A stretch of 24,606 nucleotides of DNA from a virus. Under the pieces are notes generated by a model. That model worked only from the letters and a program-made list of their open reading frames with translations. It made no database searches and was not told where the DNA came from. Positions 14,419 through 23,059 of this stretch are shown here, in pieces. Within the stretch, counting starts at the first letter, position 1, and each line of letters begins with the position of its first letter. The stretch is from positions 1 to 24,606 of IMG/VR virus record IMGVR_UViG_3300031841_002509; one strand, 5' to 3'. The translations under genes and the position numbers were made by a program.

Positions 14419-16032
14419 TTAAAATCCTTTATTAGAGAACCACGAATCAGCGTACTTCAATGTGATTCTGTACTTATTTAGTTTCTTATGCTTCTTTGTT
14501 ATTGTTTCAACCTCAGTTGAGAGAATCTGAACGGGTCTTAAGTCCATGTAATACGTATCTTGACATCCCATTGGTGAGATGAAAGATGGTTTTTGTTCAT
14601 ATACTTGTGGTGATAAGAATAAATCTTCTAACCAATTTCCTTCTTCTACTGATAGGAAGTCACTTTCTAATACTACTTCTCTATCAACATCTTGTGCAAA
14701 CTGTTTTGTACTTCTTCCAAAAGAATGATCAGGTTGACTATAATTTGGTGCATAATACTTACTGTCAAATGTTTCCCTTGAAATCTTTTTAACGTCGTTT
14801 CTGTACGCTTTAAATGTGTAATAGTCAAACCCCCCTCTTGAGTTCAAGAAACTCAGTCTCGTGGACTCAGGTGAACAACTCGGACGTATTGAGGATACAT
14901 CACCTGAAGTATAGAAGTAAAATTTCTCTGATATTGGTGAATGTGATCCTACTTGACCTTTTCTTGTATCAAATGTATCAGCGTATGACGAACATAACTG
15001 TACTGTATAGTAGACAACATTTGTACTACCCGTACTACCAAAGTAATCCTCAAAATATAATGTGTTAATATCTCTTGGACCTACAGGTAATTTTCTCATC
15101 TCCATACTTGTTCTATAATTTGTTGGATAGTCGTTGTATAAGTCTACGGTAAAATCTTGAATTAGTGTATTGTCTATGTCATACATTTTGAATATTGCAA
15201 AGTCTGCTTCAATTTGTTGTCTATCCCCCGATAACCCCCACATGTAGTATAGTGAGTAGTGATCGTTGATGTCAACTGTTTGAATACGAGGTGATTCTGT
15301 AAGGAATCTTGCAGTCTCTGATTTTTCGGGTACTGATGGATAGTCCATAAGGAACTGTGACATTGGTGATAACCTTCTGTTGGTATCCAATGTGTTTATC
15401 GTTAGTCCTGTTCCTATAACACTACCAATCTCTTGATCTTCGTTAGGGAAATAGAATTTCTCATACATTTGGAACTGACCACCAACAAGTGTGAAGTCAC
15501 CACCTGTATTTGTAAAATCACTTGGTGTATATCCTGTAGAGCCAGGACAGTTAGGTATATCAGTAAAGTGATCAAATGTATTTGTAGGTGTACCATTGTA
15601 TTCTGTTACGATTGTTGTACCACTTGTATATCTATAACCGTATAAACATCTAAAGTTAATTGAGTTCTTATATGGTGCATCAACGTTGATGTCAGAGTTA
15701 GTCTGAGACCAATTCATTGATGTATATGTTTTATAATGTTCTGACTCTAAGAAGTTTTGTAGATACTCGTAAGGTCTTATGTTAAACTTATACTCCCAAA
15801 CATTACTGTAATCTTCTGAATAGATACTATAAGGTACAATACTCATTCTACCTTTCTTTACTGTATCTACATATTGATCCACCACCAATTCCATTGATGG
15901 TACATAAGTGTCTCCTGTTAGTATTACTTCATAGGTCGCACCTCTTTGGTAACCCATGTCAACCGCCCTTCTTATCTGACTGTTTGAGTTTATACCATTT
16001 GTATAAAGTTGGGTGTAATTAAATTCGGCCAT
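14419..16032 (-). CDS. Distal tail/baseplate-like structural protein
   Basis: A 537-aa protein between the neck-like gene and the giant baseplate gene. The N-terminal 100 residues (GATYEVILTGDTYVPSMELVVDQYV, EYKFNIRPYEYLQNFL) are beta strands. The C-terminal third carries a pattern I recognise from Bacteroidetes phages as a distal-tail-type protein: RLSFLNSRGGFDYYTFKAYR, a lysine/arginine-rich turn, then VVLESDFLSVEEGNWLEDLFLSPQVYEQ and a final strand set (KKHKKLNKYRITLKYADSW). The last part resembles the C-terminal region of Dit-like proteins that cap the tube. No catalytic residues, membrane segments or signal were seen. The stop is 3 bases before the 1851-aa start, so the two are probably made together and assemble together at the tail tip. 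Confidence 0.6.
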   Translation of the reverse strand: MAEFNYTQLYTNGINSNSQIRRAVDMGYQRGATYEVILTGDTYVPSMELVVDQYVDTVKKGRMSIVPYSIYSEDYSNVWEYKFNIRPYEYLQNFLESEHYKTYTSMNWSQTNSDINVDAPYKNSINFRCLYGYRYTSGTTIVTEYNGTPTNTFDHFTDIPNCPGSTGYTPSDFTNTGGDFTLVGGQFQMYEKFYFPNEDQEIGSVIGTGLTINTLDTNRRLSPMSQFLMDYPSVPEKSETARFLTESPRIQTVDINDHYSLYYMWGLSGDRQQIEADFAIFKMYDIDNTLIQDFTVDLYNDYPTNYRTSMEMRKLPVGPRDINTLYFEDYFGSTGSTNVVYYTVQLCSSYADTFDTRKGQVGSHSPISEKFYFYTSGDVSSIRPSCSPESTRLSFLNSRGGFDYYTFKAYRNDVKKISRETFDSKYYAPNYSQPDHSFGRSTKQFAQDVDREVVLESDFLSVEEGNWLEDLFLSPQVYEQKPSFISPMGCQDTYYMDLRPVQILSTEVETITKKHKKLNKYRITLKYADSWFSNKGF

Positions 16033-16033
16033 A

Positions 16034-16516
16034 TTATATTCCTTCTAATTTATCGATAATCTCAACGATTCTATCTTCTATATCTTGAGCTACCTCAGTC
16101 TCGAATATATCAGAGAATCTTGCGTCTTCGAACATGTTATCTATTGCAACATCAAACCAATTGGATGGTCTGATACCGAACTTCTTTATGTTTGATTGGA
16201 TTGCAAATGCAAGTTGACGGTCTGTGAGGTCATTACTTCTAATTCCTCTTTGTTTCATCCATTCTAACAGTGCACTAATGGGTACACCTTTGTCACCTCT
16301 TCTTCTACCTCCTTGAACGAAGATACCGTAGTCTTCCATTTTAATTGTGATAGCATCCTTACTTGGTGTTGCCTCAATACTGTTGTATAAAGTCTTTGAC
16401 GCAATCTTGTTACCAAGACGTACCTTGTTTGGAGGATTCCCAAACTTGTACTTCTTTTCTTCAAGTGCTTCTTTGAAGTTGTCAACGATAATTGGTGCTA
16501 TCTTACTTAAATCCAT
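16034..16516 (-). CDS. HK97 gp10-like head-tail/tail completion protein
   Basis: Start taken at ATG 16516, two bases after the upstream stop (160 aa, MDLSKIAPIIVDNF). An upstream in-frame start at 16558 would add 14 residues but overlap the previous gene by 40 bases. The core DYGIFVQGGRRRGDKGVPIS followed by ALLEWMKQRGIRSNDLTDRQLAFAI is the usual signature of gp10/neck-type proteins: a small beta sheet, a glycine/arginine-rich loop, then helices ending in a GIRPSNWFDVAID motif. The C-terminus is an acidic helix (FETEVAQDIEDRIVEIIDKLEGI). Such proteins join head to tail or complete the tail. It lies in the tail-tip half of the operon and not next to the portal, which is unusual. Confidence 0.65.
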   Translation of the reverse strand: MDLSKIAPIIVDNFKEALEEKKYKFGNPPNKVRLGNKIASKTLYNSIEATPSKDAITIKMEDYGIFVQGGRRRGDKGVPISALLEWMKQRGIRSNDLTDRQLAFAIQSNIKKFGIRPSNWFDVAIDNMFEDARFSDIFETEVAQDIEDRIVEIIDKLEGI

Positions 16517-16518
16517 TA

Positions 16519-16776
16519 TTATTCTGTTGATCCACTTGTAGGATCGTAAACTCTCCACTCATCAGTGTCCATTATGACCAATATTTGATCGATTGTATAT
16601 TCCTCACTCTTTGACGTAACAGTAGACAACGATGAAGGGGTGTTTCCTGTCCATTTAAGAACGATCTTCGTTCCATCTACAGAAAACCTCAATGAACTCT
16701 CATTCGTCTCTTTAAACTCACTTAAATCGATTTTAGAAAATTCAGAATAATCAATTATAATATATTTAAATTCCAT
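16519..16776 (-). CDS. Small unknown tail-region protein
   Basis: An 85-aa acidic protein that I do not recognise. It begins MEFKYIIIDYSEFSKIDLSEF, a run of strand-forming residues, has a beta hairpin SLRFSVDGTKIVLKWTG, and ends with ILVIMDTDEWRVYDPTSG. There is no signal, membrane segment or cysteine. It overlaps the LamG-like gene by 11 bases and is followed by the gp10-like gene after two bases, so it is translated within the same coupled set. A small accessory or chaperone for the neighbouring tail proteins is possible but unsupported. Confidence 0.7.
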   Translation of the reverse strand: MEFKYIIIDYSEFSKIDLSEFKETNESSLRFSVDGTKIVLKWTGNTPSSLSTVTSKSEEYTIDQILVIMDTDEWRVYDPTSGSTE

Positions 16777-17503
16777 ACCTACCTCTTAATGCTTCAAAAT
16801 TATCATTCACATCTGTTGCACTTAGACATGCGTCATAAACAAAGAATATTCCTATGTCACCTTGGTAATATGGATCAGGGAACTGTGCTTTACCCATGTA
16901 GTTGTTTGAGGTTGTACCTAAGTTTGGTAGAGTATTTCCGTTAGTAACACTACCAATTGAACTACCGTTGTGATACATGGTCATTGTTGTTCCACTAAAT
17001 GTAACCGTAACCTCATTCCAACTATTGTTAGTAAGTGATGTCGGCATATTCACAAGTGTCTCACCACCACCACCTACTCTGTATGCAACTCTTAATGTAT
17101 CGATTGCATATGTTCCACCGTAGGATTGTCCATTTCTTGGTGTTAAGAATACATAGTTATTTGTGTTTGCACCAAAATCCCATACCCTTGTCCAACGTCC
17201 ATTATCTTCATAAAAGAACCATGTAGTAAATGTTGCGTTGGTAAGACCTGTCATAAATCCACTTGCAATGTTACCATAGTCATCAACACCGTCAAATACT
17301 AATTCACCACCATAACTTGTAGAGTATCCTACACCGTTATTTAAGGTCATATCGAAGTTACCTTGTAAATCAGTTACTGTTGTACCTGAGCCAGGATAAC
17401 TATTACTGTTGTTGATGTCATATAACATGAAGAGATTTTGTGTAATGATACCAATCCCCTCATCACTTGGATTCATCAAACCTATTGGAAAAGGTTGTAA
17501 CAT
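16766..17503 (-). CDS. LamG/concanavalin-like lectin-fold tail protein
   Basis: A 245-aa protein whose ATG overlaps the fibre gene stop (TAATG). The body reads as a laminin-G/concanavalin A-like jelly roll of the LamG_3 type: LFMLYDINNSNSYPGSGTTV, then GGELVFDGVDDYGNIASG, ATFTTWFFYED, SWNEVTVTFSGTTMTMYHNG and a closing YQGDIGIFFVYDACLSATDV. The FDGVDDY strand and the WNxVTVTF...YxNG pair are the familiar family marks. Such domains often bind glycans. Because it is coupled to the long fibre and short for a stand-alone fibre, it may be the tip or decoration that contacts host polysaccharide. Catalytic residues of glycoside hydrolases are not evident, so binding is more likely than cutting. Confidence 0.8.
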   Translation of the reverse strand: MLQPFPIGLMNPSDEGIGIITQNLFMLYDINNSNSYPGSGTTVTDLQGNFDMTLNNGVGYSTSYGGELVFDGVDDYGNIASGFMTGLTNATFTTWFFYEDNGRWTRVWDFGANTNNYVFLTPRNGQSYGGTYAIDTLRVAYRVGGGGETLVNMPTSLTNNSWNEVTVTFSGTTMTMYHNGSSIGSVTNGNTLPNLGTTSNNYMGKAQFPDPYYQGDIGIFFVYDACLSATDVNDNFEALRGRYGI

Positions 17504-20241
17504 TATGAGAAATCATTTTGTCCTGCAGCTCTTGCAGTTGTTCCATCGAACGATACAAGAGTTAATACGTCTTTACCACCTAATGTTGTGGTCGGAGAGT
17601 AATCCGTTCCGCCAGGGAATGTGATTGAACCGTCAATAGTTACAGTCCCCGCAGATGTTCCATCTTGTGTAATCTCAACCAATACTGATTGACCCGCTTT
17701 CATGTTTGTAGCTTCCAAATGTGTAGCCGTACCACTTGCTAATGTCAATGTCTGTATATTACTTTGAGAGAAGTCAATAGACGCTGTTGCTGATGCAATT
17801 GTTATTGATGTTGGTTCTTGTGCTATTGAACCTGTTACTTCTAAACCATTTGTAAATTTAGATTGTCCTGAAGCTTCAAATAAACCATTAGAATATAATT
17901 GACCTGCACCACCTACAGTTAAATTGTCTTGTACTGCTACAGAACCTGTTAGGTTGATTGCCGCACTATCAAGATCAATTCGAGTGATTGAGTCAATATC
18001 TATCACATCTGTAAATCCAAATGGAGAACCAACATTAACATTAAGACCATTTAGAGAAGTAGTACCACTTGAAGGACCTGCCCAACCTACATTGACTGAT
18101 GTGTTCTGAGCACTATTACCAAGACTGACTGATGGTGCATCTAAGTTCATACTTACACTACCATTTGAAGCTGCATTACATCTAATCTCACCTGTTTGTG
18201 CACTACCTGATCCAATAACTTGGAATCTATATCCATTTGCGGAGTGGTCAATTTGTGATCCCCAATTGTAACCTGTACTATCCCATAACTCTGTTACAAA
18301 ACCGTTTTCATAGATGTTATATACTTGTACTGATTTTCTTGCAACACCCACACTTGGAAAACCACTATAGAAACCTACAACACCTGATAAATCAAATATT
18401 GGGAACTCACCAAATCCTGGCGCTGTCATTCTAAATGTTGAACTTGTTCCGTTGATGTCTATGTTAGAACCTGTAATAGATGTTGTACCACTTGCGATGA
18501 TGTTAACATCGTTATTGTTAGATTGAACAGTTGCGTTACCACCGTTAGCTCTAAGATCTACACCATTATCACCACTCATTACTAAACTACCAAATGATGC
18601 AAAGAATGCGTTGTCACCGTTGAAGATTAACTCAGGTTGTGTACTTCCACCTGATTCACCCAATACGAATGAGATACTTTGAGATCCTGACGATATTGTC
18701 ATTGGTGAACTATCAATTGCGTTGATGTTTAGATCATTGTTAACTGTTAAACTACCGTTGATAGTTTGATTTTGAGAGAAGGTATTTTCTTCATCTCTTC
18801 TTGCAAAAGATCCTGTAGATGTTGCTGTTGCAACTTGATCTGAGTTACCTACCCAAAAGTATCCTTCTTGAATATTAGGTACGTCGTTAGATCGGCCAGG
18901 TCCTGTAACAACTACAGATCCATTTGTTCCGTCTACCTTTTCAACATTACCTATTTTTTGTATTAAGTTAGAACCTGTTGGTTTCACGTTTGTATATCCT
19001 CCACCAACTGCGGTATAGAGACTATCACCTGAACTGAATCCAGCTGTGTTAATTCCATTTATGAAACCTACAACAACTGCATCACCCTCAGAACCTGCGG
19101 TCAAATCTTGTGCAAGAACAACTCCCGCTGGCATCAGTGATGGGTTTGATGCGTCTGCTGGAATTACTCCTACCAAGTTTCCACCTGTTCCTGATCCTGT
19201 GATGTAACATGGTGTTCCTTTGCCAATTGTACCTGCAGTAACGTTCTTAGCTGTAATGGTCGTTCTAATTGCGCTTAGTACTTGTAAGGAACTTGAATCT
19301 AATGAAGTTAATATTCTTTCTTCAGAACCGTATTGTCCTGCCATCCAATAGTCATTGGTAGCGTCCCATTGTAACGAACCTGTTCCTTCAGGTGCAATAA
19401 CATCATAAACGATGATACCTGCGTTACCTACTGTTCTGTTTGCGTTTAATTCTATTTCTCTATCTCCAACGATTAATGTTGAAGAAGATACGATTACTTC
19501 CGCACCACTTACATAGAGGTTACCTGATACGATAAGGTCAGCATCAATAGTTTGTCGACCTGTAAATGTATTTGACCCTGTAGTTGCGAAAGATCCTGTG
19601 ACTTGTTCTAATGAATCTAATCTACTGTTTTGACCACTGTCAACACTTGATTGAGAAGATGTAAAAGAGTTAAAATCGTTTCTTATATCACCGTTAGATG
19701 CGGTATATGAGTTTAAAGATGCGGTTGCAACTTCTAATGATGCAGTTGCTAATTCTATGAAACCTAATCTTAAGTTCTCATTTTGTGCTGCCGCTAATGT
19801 TTGATATCTACCGTCAAGATCTACAGTGATGTCAGGTTGACCTTGTGTTTGACTTATTGTTAATTCACCACCGTTTGGATCTGTACTCTCAGTAACGAAA
19901 GTAAGACCTGTTACATAGATATCATCGTAGTTTTCGGCGTGTGATGCTGTCAGTGCAAAACTTGCTGTAGTAGCCGTATCCGCTTGACCCGCATTACTTG
20001 CGTATGATGCTGATACTACACTGTCCGCTACGAGTGCGTGTGATGCAGAAGTTGCTGTATCTGCATTACCCACAAGCGAACCCGTTATGTTGAATTCTGT
20101 AGAACTTACCTCTGCGGGTAAGTCGTTTCCTAAACCATCCTGTAGTTTTTGGAGGGTAGGTTGGACTCCTTGTGATTCGTCTGCTAATTTAATCAGACCA
20201 TCATAGGTGTCCTTAATGTACTTGTTTGTTAAATTGCCCAT
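17503..20241 (-). CDS. Long tail fibre protein
   Basis: A 912-aa protein. The N-terminus MGNLTNKYIKDTYDGLIKLADE resembles the attachment end of marine phage fibres. Residues 54-103 contain repeats of the SASHALVADSVVSASYA type (ADTATSASHAL, NAGQADTATTASFAL, TASHAE), a hallmark of fibre shafts. Residues about 160-225 are Ala/Ser/Asn-rich helix-forming sequence (ELATASLEVATASLNSYTAS). The middle holds a fibre motif LIVSGNLYVSGAEVIV and a conserved head-fibre-like block GTPCYITGSGTGGNLVGVIPA with VVVGFINGIN. A long Ser/Gly/Asn beta-repeat region follows, and the end is a trimerisation-like VTIDGSITFPGG with LTLVSFDGTTARAAGQNDFS. No intramolecular chaperone (peptidase S74) motif was seen. It is followed directly by the LamG-like gene through TAATG. 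Confidence 0.88.
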   Translation of the reverse strand: MGNLTNKYIKDTYDGLIKLADESQGVQPTLQKLQDGLGNDLPAEVSSTEFNITGSLVGNADTATSASHALVADSVVSASYASNAGQADTATTASFALTASHAENYDDIYVTGLTFVTESTDPNGGELTISQTQGQPDITVDLDGRYQTLAAAQNENLRLGFIELATASLEVATASLNSYTASNGDIRNDFNSFTSSQSSVDSGQNSRLDSLEQVTGSFATTGSNTFTGRQTIDADLIVSGNLYVSGAEVIVSSSTLIVGDREIELNANRTVGNAGIIVYDVIAPEGTGSLQWDATNDYWMAGQYGSEERILTSLDSSSLQVLSAIRTTITAKNVTAGTIGKGTPCYITGSGTGGNLVGVIPADASNPSLMPAGVVLAQDLTAGSEGDAVVVGFINGINTAGFSSGDSLYTAVGGGYTNVKPTGSNLIQKIGNVEKVDGTNGSVVVTGPGRSNDVPNIQEGYFWVGNSDQVATATSTGSFARRDEENTFSQNQTINGSLTVNNDLNINAIDSSPMTISSGSQSISFVLGESGGSTQPELIFNGDNAFFASFGSLVMSGDNGVDLRANGGNATVQSNNNDVNIIASGTTSITGSNIDINGTSSTFRMTAPGFGEFPIFDLSGVVGFYSGFPSVGVARKSVQVYNIYENGFVTELWDSTGYNWGSQIDHSANGYRFQVIGSGSAQTGEIRCNAASNGSVSMNLDAPSVSLGNSAQNTSVNVGWAGPSSGTTSLNGLNVNVGSPFGFTDVIDIDSITRIDLDSAAINLTGSVAVQDNLTVGGAGQLYSNGLFEASGQSKFTNGLEVTGSIAQEPTSITIASATASIDFSQSNIQTLTLASGTATHLEATNMKAGQSVLVEITQDGTSAGTVTIDGSITFPGGTDYSPTTTLGGKDVLTLVSFDGTTARAAGQNDFS

Positions 20242-20262
20242 CTCAATTTATTATTACTGTTA

Positions 20263-20802
20263 TTATATTTTATCCCAATCCTCACCGACTTTAGACCATA
20301 ATTCTGCCAATTCAGACCAAGTTTTATGTGTAAATGGTTGTTCGGGTAGATCACATCTGTTGTAATCAAATGGTTGATCTACTGTTAGGTTAAGTGTCCA
20401 TCCACCTAATATTGTTTCAAATCTTTCCAAGAACGGTGATACATTAGGTCCCCATTGTGGTTCGTAGTCTAATGTGAATGCTCCTTCCGCCGCTGTGTAC
20501 GATCTATAGAATATTGTAAACAAATCCTTCGCTATCTCAAGAGTATCAGACATTACATCTCTTTGATTACCGTAATCGTCTTCAATTCTATCCGCTATAA
20601 CAATTGATAGATTATATGTTAGAATATTCTGATTTAATTGTACATCGCCAGGAATACAATACACTCTTGTATACTTGGGTTCTTGTTTGGTATCAATATC
20701 CATTGTTAATTGATCCAACGTCCCAAAACCAAAAGATTGAACTTGAGGGTGGTAATAACACATACCACTTAAATCCGTTATTATTTGTTTAAAGTTAACC
20801 AT
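20263..20802 (-). CDS. Tail terminator/completion-like protein
   Basis: A 179-aa protein. Its sequence has a pattern I associate with Bacteroidetes phage tail completion proteins: YHPQVQSFGFGTLDQLTMD near the N-terminus, a strand LTYNLSIVIADRIEDDYGNQRDVMSDTLEIAKDLFTIF, then FLERFETILGGWTLNLTV and a closing YNRCDLPEQPF. This order (HPQV..FG, ADR..D, SDTLEI..DL, FxERFxxxxxGW, C-D-L-P) gives good recognition at the family level although no named gene is assigned. It sits between the tail chaperone gene and the fibre, and would cap the tail tube at the head side. The final 20 residues are an acidic helix with tryptophans (TWSELAELWSKVGEDWDKI). Confidence 0.65.
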   Translation of the reverse strand: MVNFKQIITDLSGMCYYHPQVQSFGFGTLDQLTMDIDTKQEPKYTRVYCIPGDVQLNQNILTYNLSIVIADRIEDDYGNQRDVMSDTLEIAKDLFTIFYRSYTAAEGAFTLDYEPQWGPNVSPFLERFETILGGWTLNLTVDQPFDYNRCDLPEQPFTHKTWSELAELWSKVGEDWDKI

Positions 20803-20836
20803 TTGTAATTAAATATAAATTTCTTGATTATGTATC

Positions 20837-21136
20837 TTAAATCGCCATCCCTCCATTGGTCTGAGCTTCTTTTGTTCTCTTTATGATTTCTTTTTCTTTC
20901 GCCAAAATGAAAGTGAGTTGATTGAGCGCTGCCACCAAGGACTTCTCTGTGACTGTACGATGTTTCGTAATATCGTCGTCTGCGATTCTATTAAGGATTG
21001 CATACCATCCGAATCGTTGCTCAAAACTAATAGAGGTAGGAGTCTTCTGTTCTTCCACACCATCTTCATCTGTTGCCACGTCGTCATCCTCGAAAATATT
21101 CGGGTAGGATCTTGTAACTTCTTTGCGAATCGTGTA
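20837..21136 (-). CDS. -1 frame extension of the tail chaperone (GT-like product)
   Basis: These bases are read in the -1 frame after the T9 run and would add 99 residues, giving a fusion of about 278 aa. The frame opens only some 30 bases before the run (stops TGA and TAA just upstream) and stays open to TAA at 20837. After an acidic linker (NIFEDDDVATDEDGVEE) it makes a compact helical domain, FEQRFGWYAILNRIADDDIT and VTEKSLVAALNQLTFILAKE, which looks like real protein and uses codons like its neighbours. It lacks an ATG; the first in-frame start-like codon is GTG 21079. In siphophages the G-GT fusion binds the tape measure during tail assembly. Confidence 0.65.
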   Translation of the reverse strand, partial: YTIRKEVTRSYPNIFEDDDVATDEDGVEEQKTPTSISFEQRFGWYAILNRIADDDITKHRTVTEKSLVAALNQLTFILAKEKEIIKRTKEAQTNGGMAI

Positions 21137-21672
21137 AAAAAAAACTGAGCTCCCATTACGATCTTACTGTCAAGTTTCTGTTTGAAGAGTTCGGCCCGTT
21201 CATCGACCTTGTCTCCATCATACTTCTCAATGTCAAAGTCGTGTTGACTTCTTTCCTTTGTAATTGGTCTGTAATAGATTGCTGCAAGGATGTGTAGGTA
21301 ATCTATCATCTCCTCAGGTTTCTTTGAACCAAGGGTATCTAAATCTGCAAACTCACCAAAGGACATCTTCTTCCAACTTGGTAAGAATCCATATTGTTTA
21401 CCATCAAGTTCAAACCTATCTATAAACTCCTCGTTCTCTCTTGGAAACAATGTCATCAGGTAAGATGAGATAAACTGTATCTGTTGGAAGTTTGCGTCCA
21501 ATAGGTCTTTCATCGGTGCTCCTGTAATCTCTGAGATCACTCTTGCGTTTCCATATTCCTCATCGTCATTGAGTATGTCTTTGATCTTAAAGATTTTCAC
21601 ATAGTTATCAACATTCATAAACTCGGGAAGTTGATATTCTTTATTGTTAATTTCAAATGTTAAGTTTTTCAT
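20881..21672 (-). CDS. Tail assembly chaperone-like protein (G-like product)
   Basis: A 263-aa protein when read in frame 0. The first 179 residues (EINNKEYQLPEFMNVDNYVKI, APMKDLLDANFQQIQFISSYL, ELDGKQYGFLPSWKKMSFGEF, YLHILAAIYYRP) look like a phage tail assembly chaperone: a small beta hairpin that names its own target followed by helices. At residues 177-179 (FFF) the gene crosses nine consecutive Ts. From there the frame 0 tail of 84 residues is Arg/Trp/Lys-rich (TTWQQMKMVWKNRRLLPLL ... SFWRKKKK) with many ACG, TCG and TGG codons, unlike the neighbours, so it may be mostly a by-product of the other frame. The gene directly follows the terminase, with a gap of 3 bases. Confidence 0.6.
   Translation of the reverse strand: MKNLTFEINNKEYQLPEFMNVDNYVKIFKIKDILNDDEEYGNARVISEITGAPMKDLLDANFQQIQFISSYLMTLFPRENEEFIDRFELDGKQYGFLPSWKKMSFGEFADLDTLGSKKPEEMIDYLHILAAIYYRPITKERSQHDFDIEKYDGDKVDERAELFKQKLDSKIVMGAQFFFTRFAKKLQDPTRIFSRMTTWQQMKMVWKNRRLLPLLVLSNDSDGMQSLIESQTTILRNIVQSQRSPWWQRSINSLSFWRKKKKS
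21136..21144 (-). promoter_or_regulatory. T9 slippery run, candidate -1 frameshift site
   Basis: The minus strand reads CAG TTT TTT TTT ACA in frame 0, which contains a perfect T TTT TTT heptamer for -1 slippage. An imperfect hairpin (ATCCT, 3-base bulge, CGAA, TATT loop, TTCG, AGGAT; 21110-21086) starts 25 bases downstream, further than usual for a stimulator. An error of one base in this homopolymer would give the same picture. Confidence 0.65.
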
Positions 21673-21675
21673 AAT

Positions 21676-23052
21676 TTATCTTAATACTGCAATTCCATAT
21701 CTCCCTGTTGCTTTCAGAGATTTTATATGTGGTAACATTCCCATCATTACTGCATCAGCAATATCGGGGGACTTACCAATCATTTTCTTTATTTGATCTT
21801 TACCCATCACAGATACCTTAGTATCCTTATCTACGTCTTTTAACTTGATCGCCAATAGTTCTTGTGTTAAATCATCCATCATCATTGGGTCCATAATGTT
21901 TATTGAGATTTCACCTGTACTAAACAACTCACTTAACTTCACATAACATTGAGATTTTAGATTACTAAAGTTTTGATTGTGTAATGCTTTAGAGTTATTA
22001 ACAAAGTTGGTTCCTCTTAACATATCTGCAACAGGACCACCCACACCATCACTATCCACAATCACATTGTTGTTATGTATACCATATGACCTCATCAATT
22101 CTTTTATGTGACTTACTAATTGTGTCGCATCTAACTTTGTATATGTATATATTTCTGTTATACATTTTCCCACCCAAATTACGGCAACGGATCTATCGTC
22201 ACCAAACCTTGCAACATCCAATGTCAAATACTTCTTATCATTGTCATCAGGGTTCAACTTAAATACAGACGCTGTAATGTCGTCAAAATTAAATAAGGTA
22301 TCAGAACTATCTAAGAAGTCCCAATCACCCTCTAAGAGTCTCCTACGTTGTAATTCAGGTAAACCTTGTAACGTTTCTATATATGACTTTGGTAAATGTG
22401 GATTATCAAGTGGTAATGATGCAATAAATTTCTTGTTGTCTTCTAATGTTCCTTGAGTATGTGGAATATAGAAATCTTTCTTACTCCAAGTATTAGATGG
22501 ATTACATGTCATCAATAATTTTGGAACTAAGTTATATTCTGTTAATTTGTAACGTATACGTGACTTTACAATTGTGTACGCCATCTGAGTCATCTGTGAC
22601 ACCTCGTCTAAGAACCCTCCCGTGATTTCTAACGAACCCAAACTGTCGAAGTGAGGGTCAGATGGTTTTAACTCGAGATCTTTTAATATAACCTCTGATT
22701 TGTTGTAGAAGGTTATAATGTTGGATTGTGCGTTGTAGTTATAATGTTTTTCATTTGTGAGTCCCATCATAGTAAACACGTCGAACATTGTACGAAGAGT
22801 TGTGAGTCTAAGTTGTGTTAATACTGTTCGACCAATCAACCATCTTGTTGCAGGATATTGAATACACATGGTTGTAATCCAAATACAACCTAACATTGAC
22901 TTACCTCCACCCGCAGATCCTCCAAATAACAATTCGTTGGTCTTGTTATCTGTTAGAAGTTCCCATGCTACTGATTGTTTCTTTGTAAGATTTACATTGA
23001 TTTCCTTAGTAGGGGTTTCCGATTTACGCAATTTCTCCGAGGTCTTTTTCAA
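21676..23052 (-). CDS. terL: Terminase large subunit (packaging ATPase and nuclease)
   Basis: A 458-aa protein. Walker A is GGSAGGGKS (residues 44-52), Walker B FLDEV (147-151, D149 and E150), and a coupling motif TCNPS follows at 182-186. The C-terminal RNase H-like nuclease has D279 in LTLDVARFGDD, D333/D335 in VIVDSDGVGG and D430/D433 in SPDIADAVMM. It drives DNA into the procapsid and cuts the concatemer. The only start before Walker A is non-ATG: TTG at 23052, 7 bases after the TerS stop; the first internal ATG (residue 53) would delete Walker A. Length is normal. A portal gene would be expected next, but the tail chaperone-like gene follows. Confidence 0.95.
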   Translation of the reverse strand: MKKTSEKLRKSETPTKEINVNLTKKQSVAWELLTDNKTNELLFGGSAGGGKSMLGCIWITTMCIQYPATRWLIGRTVLTQLRLTTLRTMFDVFTMMGLTNEKHYNYNAQSNIITFYNKSEVILKDLELKPSDPHFDSLGSLEITGGFLDEVSQMTQMAYTIVKSRIRYKLTEYNLVPKLLMTCNPSNTWSKKDFYIPHTQGTLEDNKKFIASLPLDNPHLPKSYIETLQGLPELQRRRLLEGDWDFLDSSDTLFNFDDITASVFKLNPDDNDKKYLTLDVARFGDDRSVAVIWVGKCITEIYTYTKLDATQLVSHIKELMRSYGIHNNNVIVDSDGVGGPVADMLRGTNFVNNSKALHNQNFSNLKSQCYVKLSELFSTGEISINIMDPMMMDDLTQELLAIKLKDVDKDTKVSVMGKDQIKKMIGKSPDIADAVMMGMLPHIKSLKATGRYGIAVLR

Positions 23053-23059
23053 AATTTTT

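Noticed and set aside
8860-20241. Very frequent GTAC and TGTACC words across the tail genes as a possible signal
   Set aside because: They follow from preferred GGT-ACA, GTA and ACA codons for Gly, Thr and Val read on the minus strand, so codon use explains them.
20837-21079. Stand-alone 80-aa gene starting at GTG 21079
   Set aside because: The frame is open back to the T9 run in a chaperone gene, so the region is better explained as the -1 frameshift extension. A separate GTG start in the middle of another gene has no support.
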